From Trichosphaerium sp. ATCC 40318 (Eukaryota > Discosea > Flabellinia > Trichosidae): a DNA stretch of 64,000 bases. Position numbers and translations under genes: made by a program. Each line of letters begins with the position of its first letter. Position 1 is the stretch's first letter. The stretch spans positions 248,001 to 312,000 of the forward strand of contig JALMLS010000322.1 in the NCBI GenBank assembly GCA_038496445.1, given 5' to 3'. This document shows positions 1 through 11,822 of the stretch, in pieces. The notes beneath the pieces were generated by a model. The model saw only the letters and a list, made by a program, of their open reading frames with translations, searched no databases and had not been told where the DNA came from.

Positions 1-1198
1 GGGAATTCTACGATAGGTAAAGCTTGCGGATTACCCGAAAACACTACAAAAGAATGTAAGATTAATCAAAAATAAAAAGTCCAAAAGGTGTTCGCTCTGA
101 GAGACACGAAATATTGGAGTAAGTGATTTTTGACTTTTTTGTATTCACTACAACGTGCCTTGTATATTTATGTATCTATTTATAATACCAAGAAGTAACA
201 TGAATGAATTTTCATGCAAGAATGTCATTAACAACTCAAATGAGAAACTACACATTGTGACACGAAATTTACTTCCACGAAGAACCTTTACTTTGTGGTC
301 ATCCTAAAAACAAAAATTTAAAATATGCAACAAAACATAAGATTCCTGAGGCGTCAAAAATTATTCAAAACCCACCACAACGCCAAGAAATGGCAAAAAA
401 AAGTGTTGAAAAAGTTTTTCTTTTTTTTTTTTTTCTGCTGTTAAGAAATGACATATTACCTGCATTAATTCTCTAGTTGTAATCACTGCAAGCTCTTTTA
501 ATTCTTTATCATGCATTTCAGCGTGCTCAGCGCTAAATTCTTCCATAAATTTCCGTGCTAAAAAAGAGTTTAGTAACAAACGGTGGAATAACCTCCATTC
601 GCGCCGCAAGCGTATTTACGAGCGTCAAGATGGTTTAATAATTGTTTACGTGCCTGCATCATGGTGATGTTTATAAACAAGCTCCAAATAGCAATGAACA
701 AATACAGGGTATAGTATTGACATTAGTTCGGGCTAAATTGAGTTAATGTGATTAGTTTGAAGCCAAATTCATTATTCGCGCCTTGTACATATCTAGAGAT
801 TGTCTACACCAATCCTCTAATGTACTATAGCTGTCTTGATACCTAGATTGATCGTTTTAGATAAATATTTGAATTTTTAATGTAATTTATCTGTTGAAGC
901 CTACCTTCCGACATGTTCTTCGTCTTTGCTCCAGAACATGATAATATTTTGCATTTGCGTGCTATTTTCTAATGAGAGCTTTGTGGCCATGTCGCGTAAG
1001 GACAGGTTCTAAAGACCATAGCGTGAGCGTCTTTCGGTGTAGAGCGGCAAAATTGCTGTTATTAATTAATAGCCTTTCTTGTACCTGCGTAGGAGGCGCC
1101 TCCTCTTTGAATTGTTTCAACGCCTTGTTGTAGCCCCGTTTTTCGAGATACTTCAACACTAACGCGTCCAAACGCGCTTGCGTTTGTTCGTCCTCCAT
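1..1198 (-). CDS. TAF5: TAF5, TFIID/SAGA subunit (5' part; continues past the left edge)
   Basis: TAF5 is a scaffold subunit of the general transcription factor TFIID (and SAGA) in the nucleus. Seven exons can be joined in frame: 1085-1198, 905-1008, 782-842, 654-732, 460-557, 159-303 and 1-43. Exon 1 holds a LisH motif (LDALVLKYLEKRGYNKAL). Exons 2-6 hold the TAF5 N-terminal domain, with NIIMFW, then YQDSYSTLEDW, then SLDMYK followed by PELMSILYPVFVHCYLELV, then RKFMEEF, KFRV and LLGIINRYINI. The reading frame is still open at base 1, so the WD40 half lies outside the window. Three introns need GC donors (781, 653 and 158, two of them GCACGT). The identity is strong because the domain order and spacing match the family; individual splice sites are inferred. 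Confidence 0.85.
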
Positions 1199-1553
1199 AG
1201 TTGAGCTGTGAAATGTAAACTAACTTCAACACTAGCTTTTAAGAGTTGTAAACTGAAACCAACTGAAAACGACCAACTTTGACAAAAAAAAACAAAAAAA
1301 TAATACGCAGCTTCATCTCAATGGCAAATAGGCGTGGTCGCATAAAAATAGCTAAGCAAACACTCTCAGTGCGTTAACCGATACATGTAATTACTAAAGT
1401 CAAAAAAGGCGTGTACAAAATACCAATACGCACTTGAGAACGGTACAATAGTAAAACTAGACAAAAAAACAATAAACGAGTACGTTAAAAATGGTACACT
1501 CTTTAACGCTATTCAAAATAGACTAAAAACACTTTTTAGGCGTAGTGTACAAT
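1199..1553. other. Divergent intergenic region
   Basis: This gap lies between the TAF5 start and the macrodomain gene start, which point away from each other, so it should hold both promoters. I see A-runs and AT-rich sequence but no motif I can name and no coding potential. Confidence 0.5.
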
Positions 1554-2481
1554 ATGGTAGATCCATTACAACAGTCGTTGAACATTTTTACTGATCCAGT
1601 AGAAGTTAAAGTTATTTCACAAGATTGTATTAATGCGGCACTCGAACTGAAAGCACAAGGATATAATCCACTCGTTCTGAATATGGCATGTCCTAACACC
1701 CCTGGTGGAGGTTAGTTTTCTCCCTAATTAAGGATTAAAACCCACGTGACATTATACAAGGATTTTTGGAAGGGGATGAAGGTCAGGTGAGGCTATTTGT
1801 TAGAAGTGGATGTTGTGTACCATGTCTGACATAAACAAGGAAGAGAGCATTTTTTTAAGGACGAATTATAATCAGCACGTTGGCATAGGCAACGACGCGG
1901 ACATTTTCTATCCCGTGCCAGAGGTAAACTCTCTTTGCGTTTACAAACTGTTAAACCAATAGTTCCGCTTATTTTCTTAGATTGGTGGTATTTACAGTCC
2001 TAACGTGCACGTGATACGAGGTGGTAAAGCAGAGAGCTTTGCGTTCTTAAAGCAACCGCAGTTGCTTTCGTTCGTAGCTGCAACAGGTTGCCGTAGACCA
2101 CAGGTAGAAGAGGTTGATGGCCAATTTTTTCTTTCAAAGCAAACTGCGGATATTATGAAAGCAAAAATTGCTTCAGTGCTCCACATAGGTACAAGCTTTG
2201 AACTCACTGAGTAGTCTTAGGCGACTTTAATAGAATCTCACTTGTTTTTAGGTGTTAAACATAACCACAACGTTATTGTTCTTGGAGCTCTTGGTTGTGG
2301 CGCTTTTAAGAACCCTGCTCATCATGTTGCTAGAATATTCCATTCTGTGATATTCCCTGAGTTTGCAAATGCTTTTATAAAGATTATTTTCGCTATAATA
2401 GATGATAAACGATCAACAAGGAAGAGAAACCCCACTGGAAACTTCGAACCTTTTTTTTCTGTTTTTTGTAGAACTGAATAG
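1554..2481 (+). CDS. Microbial-type PARG / macrodomain protein (TIGR02452 type)
   Basis: Predicted macrodomain protein that would bind or hydrolyse ADP-ribose chains, as poly(ADP-ribose) glycohydrolases do. The first exon ends in NMACPNTPGGG; then come FLEGDEGQ, EESIFLRTNY, IGGIYSPNVHVIRGG and VIVLGALGCGAFKNP. This is the order found in the TIGR02452/DUF2263 family: the glycine-rich GGG(F) loop, an EE pair (usual site of the catalytic glutamate) and the LGAxGCGAF motif. At least four introns of about 50-65 nt separate the blocks, with donors GTTAGT, GTGAGG, GTAAAC and GTACAA. The start is the first ATG before the PxxQSL helix. The short insert after GCGAF may be partly intronic, so the C-terminus is less certain than the core. 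Confidence 0.8.
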
Positions 2482-2680
2482 GCGTTGTAGCTTCTAAGAA
2501 GTATGTACATATGTTGCAGTGACTGTGAGTGTTATTGCTACACAATACAATAAAGAATCAAGATGCACATTTTCGGTTACATTCCATTCTTTTAAAGTTC
2601 TCATTTTAGTTTTAAAAATTCGCGGTAAAAGTAACCGATTTTTTTTTGTAAAAGTATAAAACATCTTTACCAACGCATCA

Positions 2681-2982
2681 ATGGATAACAAGGCTACTAT
2701 CAAAATTCTTAGAGAAGTAAAGGGTACCAATACAACAAAACGAACGCCTCGTTGTAAAACGTACGTGCTTAGTAGCTCAACTTTTTGGGACGAATCCTTT
2801 GTACAACGCGTTAACACATTGATAGAGGCGTGATGAGTCCCTCAGATAAATTTGTATCTCCAAGTTCGCTTGTGGAGCAAAACAATCGTCAGCGCTTGCA
2901 AGAGTCATTGAATGAGGCTAAAAAGAAGCTGTACGTATTGGCGCCTTTGAGAAAACACAAAAAAGGCGGTTTCATTTTGTAA
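2681..2982 (+). CDS. Small hypothetical protein, two exons
   Basis: An ATG opens a short basic exon (MDNKATIKILREVKG...) that joins through a GTACGTGC donor and a TTGATAG acceptor to a second exon ending at a TAA. The product is about 76 residues. The second half has a helical stretch (NNRQRLQESLNEAKKKL) and a basic glycine tail (RKHKKGGFIL). Each exon alone would be an ORF of about 50 codons; joining them removes a 65-nt intron with a TTAAC branch-like site. I do not recognise the family. It lies downstream of the macrodomain gene on the same strand. Confidence 0.45.
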
Positions 2983-3590
2983 AAAAAAAGACTGTTGGCA
3001 TCTCATTCTAATCCACTCCTAGGGTATTCACTGCGAACGCCCATACTGATAAAGAAAACACTTTGGCTTAGAACGCATGCTCTCACTGTACCACTAGAAC
3101 TTGAATAAAACGTTACATTAGAACACCAAGAGTAACTAAACCCTGAAAGGACAACTCTTGGAAATCCATTTCTGAGAAATACATAATCTGTGTATGGACT
3201 TGTTGTTCTCTCCATGGCGAACACTATAGTGTGCTTGTTAGTTTTCGCCTATTATTGGCACGTTTTCTGTGAGTACTTGCCTTAATGAACGGAAGACTTG
3301 GCTTAAAAGAGCGCACTTTGTAGAAATATTTCAAGATTTACTTTGCTGGCAGAAACATGGCGACACGCCTGAGTACGTAACTTGTATTCTCTAGGCCAAG
3401 AATGTGTGCTTAAGACGGTATTTTGCTAGGACAGTAACTACGATGTGCAGGTCTTGTACAGCCTAATGTGTATAGAGTTTTCAACAAGAATTTTTCTCTT
3501 GTTCTGTATACAGCTTTATTCCATTAACATTCGAATATTGGTTTGAGGTACACCGTCATTTTTAAGTAAGCGCCATAAAAAAAAGGAAAC
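2983..3590. other. Intergenic stretch
   Basis: This lies between the small gene and the 3' end of the metallo-beta-lactamase gene. The minus strand has a 73-codon open frame at 3003-3224, but it has no introns, no domain and no clear upstream context, so I do not call it. Nothing else stands out. Confidence 0.4.
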
Positions 3591-5457
3591 TTAACACTTT
3601 GGTACAAGCTTCATAGAAAGTTGGTTTGAAAAATCTGTTTCTGGTGGTACTTTTCCTTCTTGTTGTAATTTTTCCAAGTGTAAGAAAATGTTATGCTTGG
3701 CTATAGGCCAAAGCTTTGTAGATACATCTTTATATACATCCGCAACTATTTTATCAAGAGAGTCATTACCTACAACAAAGTTTAGTTAGAGATTTTTGGA
3801 CTGTGTAAGAATAAAGGAAAAAAACTTATACAAAAAAGATCCATGCACAATTTTGAACCGTCGACAAGTTGACAAGGATTTAGGCCTAAGACCTAGAGGC
3901 AACAGCATTGCTTGCTTTGTACCAGACTCCAAAGGAAGATCCTTGAAACAAGACCGATATACGACCACAAACTAGAATAGAAAAGTTTGGAGATTTTGCA
4001 TACCTTTTGTGTACGAAGCAAAAATAGAATCCTCTCGCTTTTGACGATGTGCAAGGTACTAAAAAGAAGGGAGATAATTAGATCAATTATCGATTGTCTA
4101 CAATACTGTATTGTGCGTACATGTTCGAATAATGCTTTTGGTTCATAGTGAGGACTTCCATGAGCAGGTACAACGCATCCAATATCAAGGTCAATACATT
4201 TTCTTGTTGTTTCGAAGTAGCTCAACATATTCCCACCTGCTGTTGAGTCTAGTAGAGCACTTCCGTAGCCAACAACGTGATCACCTGCAATAAGTGTCCG
4301 GGATTGGTTATCATATAAAAATAAGTGACCATCAGTATGACCCGGTGAGTAAATAATAAGAAGAGATAATTCGCCAACTTTTATAGTATCACCATCTGAA
4401 ACAGTTTTGATCTTAAGAGTTGTTTTGATCCTCTCCTTTGTTTTAACATGGCAATATATTGTTGCATCAGGGTATACACTAGATACAGTATCTAGTGCGT
4501 CAACATGATCTCGGTGATGATGAGTCTGATAAAAACTGTCAAAACAGAAATGCAAGGGTTTGTACATACCAGAAAAATCTTTGGTTCTGCCTTAAAACCT
4601 TTAAGTGTATTTATAAGCTTTGTTAAAGACTCTTCTCCATGAGCTCCAGGGTCTACTATAATCTTTTCTTCACCACTTCCAATTATAGGTAGATTTGTAG
4701 TTGAAAACGGTGCTTGAGTTCGAGACGGGAAAGGAATGACATCTAAATGTTGTACAGTTAAGCAATAAAACTGAAACTAGCTTTAACACACGTGTTTAAG
4801 TACTCAAAAACTATTTTATCACGTGCCTATATTTTTAGCGTATGTAGGTGATATTGGTGTGTTTTTAACACTGTCTATAAACGCGGTGAGAGAGCTTGGC
4901 ATGGATGCATAGTGCTCATTGAGGTTTTTAATGATATGAAGAACAGATGGTTCTAACTTCATCTTTGACGCTTCCCATAACTCAAGTGCATCAGAAGGTA
5001 CAATAAATGTGTGTGTATCAGTTAGTGAAGGCCATTTCGATGTATCACTAACAGGTAGAGCATAAAACGAAAGTTCAACGTTTCTAACAACATGTCATCA
5101 AAATTGTAGCTTGTCACAACATTTTATCTTCTATTTCTTTCTATTTAACACGTACGGTGCTCCTGGTCCGAATGGAGGTGAAGAGTAATCAAGCAAATGT
5201 CGTAGAGAATTACTAAGGTCTGTATCTATGTCCCCAAGCGTCTTTAGGTGATTCACAAGTGTTTCAACTGGTTTGTCACCGTTTTTTAGCGCAACGCATG
5301 GAAATTCGCTAAAACTCTTGTATTTACGTTAAACAACGCCTGAAATACCTTGTTTGCTACTTACTTGGTGCGCTGAATATTTTTTTGTACCGGATGTTAT
5401 AAGAATGCCTTTTGTTTGCTTTACGATTACGGAAACTGCGTATTTTATTGTTTGCAT
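3591..5457 (-). CDS. LACTB2-like metallo-beta-lactamase-fold hydrolase with extra N-terminal domain
   Basis: Likely a metal-dependent endoribonuclease or hydrolase related to LACTB2. The MBL core starts at PIIGSG...VDPGAHG, carries the THHHRDH metal motif, then SPGHTDGH, AGDHVVG and VPAHGSPHY. It ends in the family's winged-helix tail (SLDKIVADVYKDVSTKLW, IAKHNIFLHLEKLQQEGK). About 150 residues precede the core; they begin MQTIKYAVSVIVKQ and contain FYALPVSDTSKWPSL and TDTHTFIVP, which looks like a degenerate Nudix fold, but that is inference. At least six introns are present. The one after ASYTK is about 240 nt, which is long here, and contains an unrelated open frame. One intron uses a GCACGT donor at 4826. 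The start is the first ATG of the N-terminal exon. Confidence 0.82.
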
Positions 5458-5688
5458 GTCAAATACGATCAACCAAGACGAATAAAGAATGACCGCTCAA
5501 AGACTTCACTCTGACTGTTTTTCACAACTGCCTCTTTTGCATATTCAGTTCACACAATACTATTTATCACTTGCTAGTTGGTAACAGAAAAACTACCTGT
5601 TCAGCAAGAGGTGGTATTAGCCTGAAAGTAAGTCACGTGTTGAAGATACAAAACATGTTTTAAAAGCGAGTGGAACATGTGACTGTGA

Positions 5689-6430
5689 CTACTCTTTTGA
5701 TGGTGAACTAGTATCAAAAAATACAAGTTGAAATTGGCAACTTTGTTCTGGATACAACGGAGGTTGTTTACTGTACCCCACTCGTTGTTTTATTAATAAC
5801 ATCATGACTTTTTTAAACATGAAAATAAACGGTTGAATGGCGACTAGGTTGATGCTATATAACGCATGAAGAACTAGAATAAAAGTGTTACTATCGGCCC
5901 AGTGTACGTACACCGGAGTAACGTTCTAAGATATTATTTAACACAAAGCGATAAACCAAGTGCAAATAAAAAAAGTAACATCAAAAAAAAAACAGCATCG
6001 CTGTATTTGTCCTTTATCCTTTATTGTACAATACCCGAATATAAAACCCGAAGTCATGTTGCCTATATACATCCCTAGAGTGTAAATCTTATTTTGGTTT
6101 ACGTTCGAATGAAAGCACAAACCTGTAGGTCGACATGTGTACAGTTATGTAGCTCACTTAACAACTTTTCTTTTAATATTCAAAACAAAGCAAGTGTAGG
6201 GTATATTCACAATAAATAATCTCTTTTACAACTCCGGTGAGAACTTCGGTTAGCTTTTTTTTTCAGTAGCTTAATAAATCCCAGAAAATCTCTCGTAACA
6301 ACCTACTATTAGATTGCAATACAACCCGCGTTATCTCTTCTTGTCTTCGTCCTTCTCATAAAACTTATTGCAGTAACATAGTCAAAAGCAACGGTTTAAA
6401 ACTACACACATTAAACAATACCTACACCGT
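5689..6430 (-). CDS. Likely multi-pass membrane protein, incompletely resolved
   Basis: The last exon region on this strand encodes a hydrophobic segment (VLHALYSINLVAIQPFIFMF) followed by a polar, proline-containing tail (SKQPPLYPEQSC) and a stop at 5689. Upstream are further hydrophobic open segments (MYIGNMTSGFIFGYC; FFDVTFFICTWFIALC) bounded by plausible acceptors and donors, and a possible first exon near 6430 (MSGRC). I could not join these into one phase-consistent model and do not recognise a family. The gene is head-to-head with the kinase gene that starts at 6459. The call rests on hydrophobicity and splice-site spacing only. Confidence 0.3.
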
Positions 6431-6458
6431 CCAGACATAATCAAATATACTGTTAATA

Positions 6459-7772
6459 ATGTCACAACACAAAACAAGAGGTACGTTCATTTATTGCGTT
6501 TATATTTGCCCCCTTTGGCTCTATCGTAGAATTCTTTTTCCACTGCCCGTAGAGACGCCTATTTTTATCGTATAATAAAGGAGTACCCCACGTGATGACT
6601 TTTCATAGGTCATGCGTCTAAGAAGAAGACACCTTATAAAATTGGTCGGGAGATAGGTCATGGCGCTACAGCACATGTATATAACGGTTTACATCGAGAA
6701 ACGAAGATGAAAGTTGCTTTGAAAGTGATAAAGCCTGAATTTGTTGAAAAGTGCCCACAACGCATTAGTAGAGAAGTGACTATACAAACAAGTTGTTCTC
6801 ACCCAAATGTTATCCAAATGATGGATTTTTACCAACGCAAAGGTGAGTGTGATTTTCAAGCAACGTGACTATGCAAAACCAAACGAAAATCACGTGATTT
6901 TCAAAAAAGTTGAGAAAGAAAAAGAACAGTGTAATTTTTCTAACTTTTCGTTGTTTGCAGGTAGTGCAGTTATGGTTATGGAGAGAGGACAAATAGATTT
7001 ATTCGATTACAGTGCAAGACACTTCAAAGATTACGAACTTTTGAAGAAAATAGTTAGAGACGTTGCTACTGGTCTAGCGCATATTCACGAGCAAGGTTTC
7101 GTTCATAGAGATATAAAACAAGGTAGGCGCGTTGATACACGCTTTTTTATCCATGTGAAACGCTAACATTATGACGTAGAAAACATTCTCATGTGCAAAG
7201 ATCCTGTTGCTAAAATAACAGATTTCGGACTCGCTATTTCTATCTCAGAGGCTCAAAATGGCACACAGCCTCTTGCTGGAACTAGAGAGGTAAATATATT
7301 TGATACAGCCTTTCATACTTTCGTCATACATGTTTTAATCGATTTTTAGTTTCTACCACCAGAATGCTTCGCTAGCAAGAACGTTCGAAGGTATCCTTGT
7401 CATGGATTCAAATTTGACATTTGGTCACTTGGTCTTTTGACATTAATCCTCCTGGCGCGACGCTCTAAACAGATTGGTAGACCCCTTAAATCAGAAATGA
7501 TTTTAGCAATGAGATTAGACTTTAAAGCTATGGCTAGATACTTTGACGGTGCTGCTGTAAACTTTTTACGACGAACTTTGGAGGTTGACCCCAAAAAACG
7601 TTACAGCGCAAAAGATTGCTTAAAAGATCAATGGCTAAGACCCTCACCACAAATGTCTAGGCTTGTACGAGCACCAAAGGCTATTAGAAAGCGTAGGCTA
7701 AAGAGAAACTCAACAGGGAGACAAACATATAATGTAAAACTAGGTGTAAATAAGAGAACGTTATCAAAATGA
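6459..7772 (+). CDS. Serine/threonine protein kinase
   Basis: Predicted cytosolic or nuclear protein kinase that transfers ATP phosphate to Ser/Thr. Domain order after a short lysine-rich N-terminus: glycine loop IGHGATAHVY, VALKVI with the ATP lysine, FVHRDIKQEN catalytic loop with intact HRD and Asn, TDFGLA, an APE-like PPECF, and FDIWSLGLLTL. The catalytic domain is near the whole protein; a basic tail (IRKRRLKRNSTG) of about 40 residues follows. Four or five introns are present, the first after seven codons (donor GTACGT) and the second starting GGTGAGT near 6841. The gene is divergent from the putative membrane gene at 5689-6430. The subfamily (PLK/CAMK/NEK-like) cannot be fixed by eye. 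Confidence 0.82.
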
Positions 7773-8754
7773 TAATAAAAAAGTAAAGTATTTTAACATG
7801 TTATCGACTTTTTATCAACGCTAGTAGCGCACATCATACTGTTCTATTCTTAGATATATGTATGTGATTCATAGGTATGACACATGTGCCCACCATTTGA
7901 CAAAAAACAGTTTGTACATTAACCTGTACATACAGGAGTTTAGGAACTTTTTTCTCGAGATTAGTTGAGGTGTCACAAGATTTGACATTGGAGATATAAC
8001 ATCTCCTCATGTGTCATTTGTGAGGGCGTGTTCGTCAAACGACATTTGTCGCGCTTCTTTTTATAGAACGGAAAGTGATCATGCCTATCTTTGGGTGTGA
8101 CATCAGTAGGTCAAAGAAAAAAAAAATTTGTTTTTGTTTCACATGTGACTTGCGTCATGATAACCCGTTCCACTTGCCTAAAACAATCTCACCTACTCCG
8201 AAAGAGCTCTATTAAATGTTATTTCGGCCCTTTTCAGCCAGAATATTTGCTTTGACGGATTTTGGGTGTCAAACTTCTAGAACGACTTCTTTTGGTGTCC
8301 AAACGTATTTAGTTTACTTTGTAATGCGTTCCCAATACATTAGATGCAAACCAGCAAACTATGAAACATTTTAAAACAACAAAACGCCATTTATACTCTA
8401 TTGAACGTAATATATCGTAAAACGTCTATACACGCGTAGACAATTGAGAATCAGATCTTATTCATTTCACCATTGAGATATGTGCGCTAGAACATTCACA
8501 GTTACGTACGCACCTAAAAATAACATATGTAAGCTGATTCGCGTTAATCCTTGCCAGAAACAACCAAATTCATTCCCAACGCCGTCATGCCAAACAACAA
8601 TACAATAACTACACACACAATACATCAGAAAAACGTTTGAACCTTTTTAAACCGTCGACAAGACCTTTCAAAAGACTCAATTCACGTGCGATTAGAAAAA
8701 AGTACACACTCCCTTCTTTTCCCAACAATCCTCATCTTAACATGCCCTTGTCAG
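7773..8754. other. Long intergenic region
   Basis: About 1 kb without a supportable gene. It contains a 16-base string at 8431-8446 (CACGCGTAGACAATTG) that recurs inside an intron at 16531. The missing first exon of the repeat-nuclease gene at 8755 may lie here, for example from an ATG near 8585, but I could not prove a phase-consistent join. Confidence 0.4.
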
Positions 8755-10570
8755 ATTCTTATCACAAGGAGAAGCATATCAACAACATATACTTGAAGAT
8801 ATAGGTGTTTTGCTTGGTGTAAAGGACATTAGTGATTGGTACAATGTGCAACAAGAGGAAGTTAAAAATCTTGAAAAAAAATTCCCATTGTTGTGCGTTA
8901 TCTTCTTTTGTATGTCGTTATCGTGATGTATTTTTAGACGCAAACGGCTCCTAGATATTCTATTCAGTACCTACGATAACTATGAGTGGAGACCATGGAG
9001 ATTTGAGTGCGTACAATACCGGAGAGTTTAGTTCTAAGAGTTTTTCATAGTCACGAGTTTCTTTCTTTGAACAAGGACTCTAGCAAAAAGAGCTTTTCGT
9101 TGTTTACAAACATATTATCAAGAATCAATATGAAACATAACTTAAACACTCAAACGAAATGGTATGAGTTTATTAGCAAAGACATTTACACCCACGTGGG
9201 ATTCCACAAAGTCAACAGGTAAATATTCATTTTTTAGCGTTCTATAGTAGCTAACACTCTATTTAGCTATGCTGAACCCATAGTACGTATGTTACAGTTA
9301 TTAACACCATACACTTGGGATGTATGGACGTTTAAGTTCGTGACAAATGACATTTTTTTTTGTTTAACATCAGGCTATTAGGTTTATGTGGAGAAACTAT
9401 TGGAATAGTCGTAGTGTGCAGGCAGAGAAACTTGATCACATTGCTTCCCAATTGAATATAAAGCATCTGGATGAATGGTTCGGGATTACTTTTCGTGATA
9501 TCGAAAGATTAGGAGGTAGAAGTGTCATGCAAAAGTAAGTACTACATTGTTTTGTTAAGTCGTTTTAATCAAAATATCAGACATGGTAACTCCCTTCATT
9601 CGGCACTTCGAGCTCTTTACCCATACAAATGGCGTTTGAAACATGCAAGAAAGTTTCCCCAAGGACACTGGAAAAAGAAAGAAAATCAAGAAGAGTTTCT
9701 AAACAACGTATCTCACCAATATAATATTAAAAGTCACAATGAATGGTAAACAAGAATACTTAAAGTATCTTTGTTCTTCTTGTTTAATCCTCACAGGTAC
9801 CGGCTTTCAGAACGACAACTTACTAAGCAATTCGGTCCTGGTGTTTTGAGGTACTATAGAGATATCCTAGAGACTTTGGATCCATCGTTTTCTTGGGATT
9901 GGAGGCGCTTGTCAGCGAAAAACAAGCGGTCAACTCAAAGGTTCATTTTTTTGTTTGGTATTACGTAAATTAAGTTTAGTCTTAGATGGTTATATCACTG
10001 TGTATGTCAAATATTCCCTGATGATGTCGTATTAGAAGAACACTATATTGGCATACCAGCATCTGCTGGTCATTGGCATGTTGTAGATATTTTCATTCCG
10101 ACAAAGAACCTTGTAGTAGAATATCAAGGTAACTTGCCAACAAAAAAATTAACAAACAGTTTACCGATGATAGGTGAGCAGCACTATAATGATAATGTCA
10201 TATTCCAAAGTATGCCTGCATCAGCTCTTCAAGCCCGTGATATTAGCAAAGCAGAACTATGTACCTCACTAGGTAAAGAAGACCTTACCTCATTCATTCC
10301 TTGTTTTTTCTCACCTTTCACGTCAGGTTTGACACTCGTACCTATACCTTACTGGTGGCGTGGAGACATAGACTCTATAAGAGCAACAATTGCAAGCTAT
10401 GTACCATCTATGGTCAAGGTGTCAGGCGACCACAAACCTCTTTCGTGGCTAAATACAAGTACGCTATACTTAAACTAGTCTACTTAACTTTATTTGTTGT
10501 ATTTAAACTCAATTTAGGCTCCACTTTTCACTTACCATTAATGGCACCAAGAGAAAGTACACCATTGTAG
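8755..10570 (+). CDS. DWY-repeat protein with C-terminal PD-(D/E)XK nuclease-like domain (locus A)
   Basis: Function unknown; architecture suggests a nucleic-acid-binding repeat array fused to a nuclease fold. Four repeats can be read: ISDWYNV...WRPWRF, TKWYEF...YTWDVWTF, DEWFGIT...GNSLHSALRALYPYKW and NEWYRLS...FSWDWRRL. Then comes a connector (FPDDVVLEEHYIGIP), the core GHWHVVDIFIPTKN with VVEYQGEQHY, and the tail LTLVPIPYWWRGD. The D...ExQ arrangement and the final PYWW strand resemble Vsr/DUF559/RAP-type PD-(D/E)XK domains, with Gln in place of Lys. About ten introns of 40-60 nt all preserve frame. The first exon with the ATG is not identified, so 8755 is only an acceptor. The last exon after YVPSMVK has two possible donors. 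Confidence 0.72.
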
Positions 10571-10745
10571 ATGTAATATTAACATAAAAATATTGTAGCA
10601 CTTGGGTTAGCGTGACTTCTCTGTTCGCTTAATTATTTTTATATTAATAGTCTTCTCAGAGCATATTTTTGTGAGTTGCAATAATAACCTGAGTTCACAA
10701 AATGAGATTTATTAAAACGTTTTGTTTGCGTTTATTTTAGAGGAC

Positions 10746-11050
10746 CATGTTATATACCATGAACATTGCTGCTACTGGAAGTGGTGCAGCGTATGCATAT
10801 GGAAAGATCCAAGAAGGTAAGAGCATTGTAGTCATGGAATACTGCAATGCAGCGAGGTAGTACATATAGAAAGGTAGGAAGGTTGTTGGAACGTGATAGC
10901 ATAGAACACGAAGAGGAACTAGTATTCCTGGTTTTGGAGCGTTCAAGTATGCATACACATAGCCTACACATGTTGTTAAAAAACTACATTGTAAAACAAA
11001 ATAAAAACGCGGAAAAGAAAGGCAAAAAAACAAAGTCAAAAAGGTTATAA
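10746..11050 (+). CDS. Possible small basic protein
   Basis: An ATG opens MLYTMNIAATGSGAAYAYG, followed by a GTAAGAG donor. A later open stretch encodes a basic, lysine-rich tail (KQNKNAEKKGKKTKSKRL). The two parts can be joined only with a 40-nt intron ending GCGAG. GSGAAYAYG resembles a strand of proteasome beta subunits, but nothing else of that family is present, so I make no functional call. It may be a gene fragment. Confidence 0.25.
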
Positions 11051-11203
11051 ACACTTTGACAAGAAAAAATCAAGACGTAAAAAAGCTACAAAGTGACTCA
11101 CCACAACGACAGAGGAACATCAGAAGGCTTGCGTATTCCATGAATACGTTATCAACACCTACTGTCAAACATACAATTGTACATAAACCCCAATGAAGCA
11201 AAG

Positions 11204-11607
11204 CTAAAACAGTATTGGTGAGTTTACTTTTTTCCGAAATCCTGAAAACCAAAACGTAAAAAACTTGTGTGAAATCACAAACGGGGTTTTGTAAAACGCC
11301 GAAATCACCGAACATGACAAAATTTGTACAAACCTTCCTTGCTATTCTCAATACATCCTTTGACTCGTTCAAGGTAGTTAGCGACATCTCTGTTCCTTTT
11401 TCCCTCTTTTTCGATAACACGTTCAGCTTCTGCACGTGGAGAAACACCCTGTTAATCAAACGATGAGATACAGCTTGCTTATGAGTTCAAAGAGTTTCGT
11501 GAGCGTACAGTCATAATATCTGGGTTTCTTGACATGTAACGAGCTAAAAAGCTGATACTGACCCAATGTAAACCCTCTAGGGCAGCTAGACAAAGAACTG
11601 GATTCAT
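11204..11607 (-). CDS. Small hypothetical protein, four exons
   Basis: A phase-consistent model joins ATG...CLAALE, then ARYMSRNPDIMT, then a helical basic/acidic exon (GVSPRAEAERVIEKEGKRN; VANYLERVKGCIENSKE) and a short last exon (FRKKVNSPILF, stop at 11204). Introns have donors GTTTAC, GTACGC and GTTTGT. The product is about 74 residues, mostly predicted helix, with no signal peptide. I do not recognise it. It lies just downstream of the SUMO ligase gene on the same strand. Confidence 0.45.
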
Positions 11608-11822
11608 GGCTGTTGTAGTTTTGTTGTTTAAAGAATGACAAACAGCAAGCCCTGCTTAAATCCGCTTAAGTAGTAGCCGGTTCAATGAACTTGTAGAAGC
11701 GTGACACTACTTCTGGAAGTTTTGGTGACTTGTAATCATAATTTAAGAGTAGTTTGTATATAGATTTCAGTAAGCTTTGATTAAGTTGTTCGATTTTATA
11801 TTTTTTTTACAAGTTACAACTT

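Noticed and set aside
3003-3224. 73-codon open frame on the minus strand
   Set aside because: No family resemblance, no introns, no upstream exon and Ser/Tyr-rich random-looking sequence; insufficient to call.
3786-3968. Open frame inside the metallo-beta-lactamase gene
   Set aside because: The conserved tail SLDKIVADVYK joins directly to ASYTK in phase when this segment is spliced out, so it is intronic.
10737-11054. 105-codon hydrophobic frame on the minus strand
   Set aside because: It is the complement of a lysine-rich stretch; poly-lysine codons read backwards give Phe/Leu-rich false membrane proteins.
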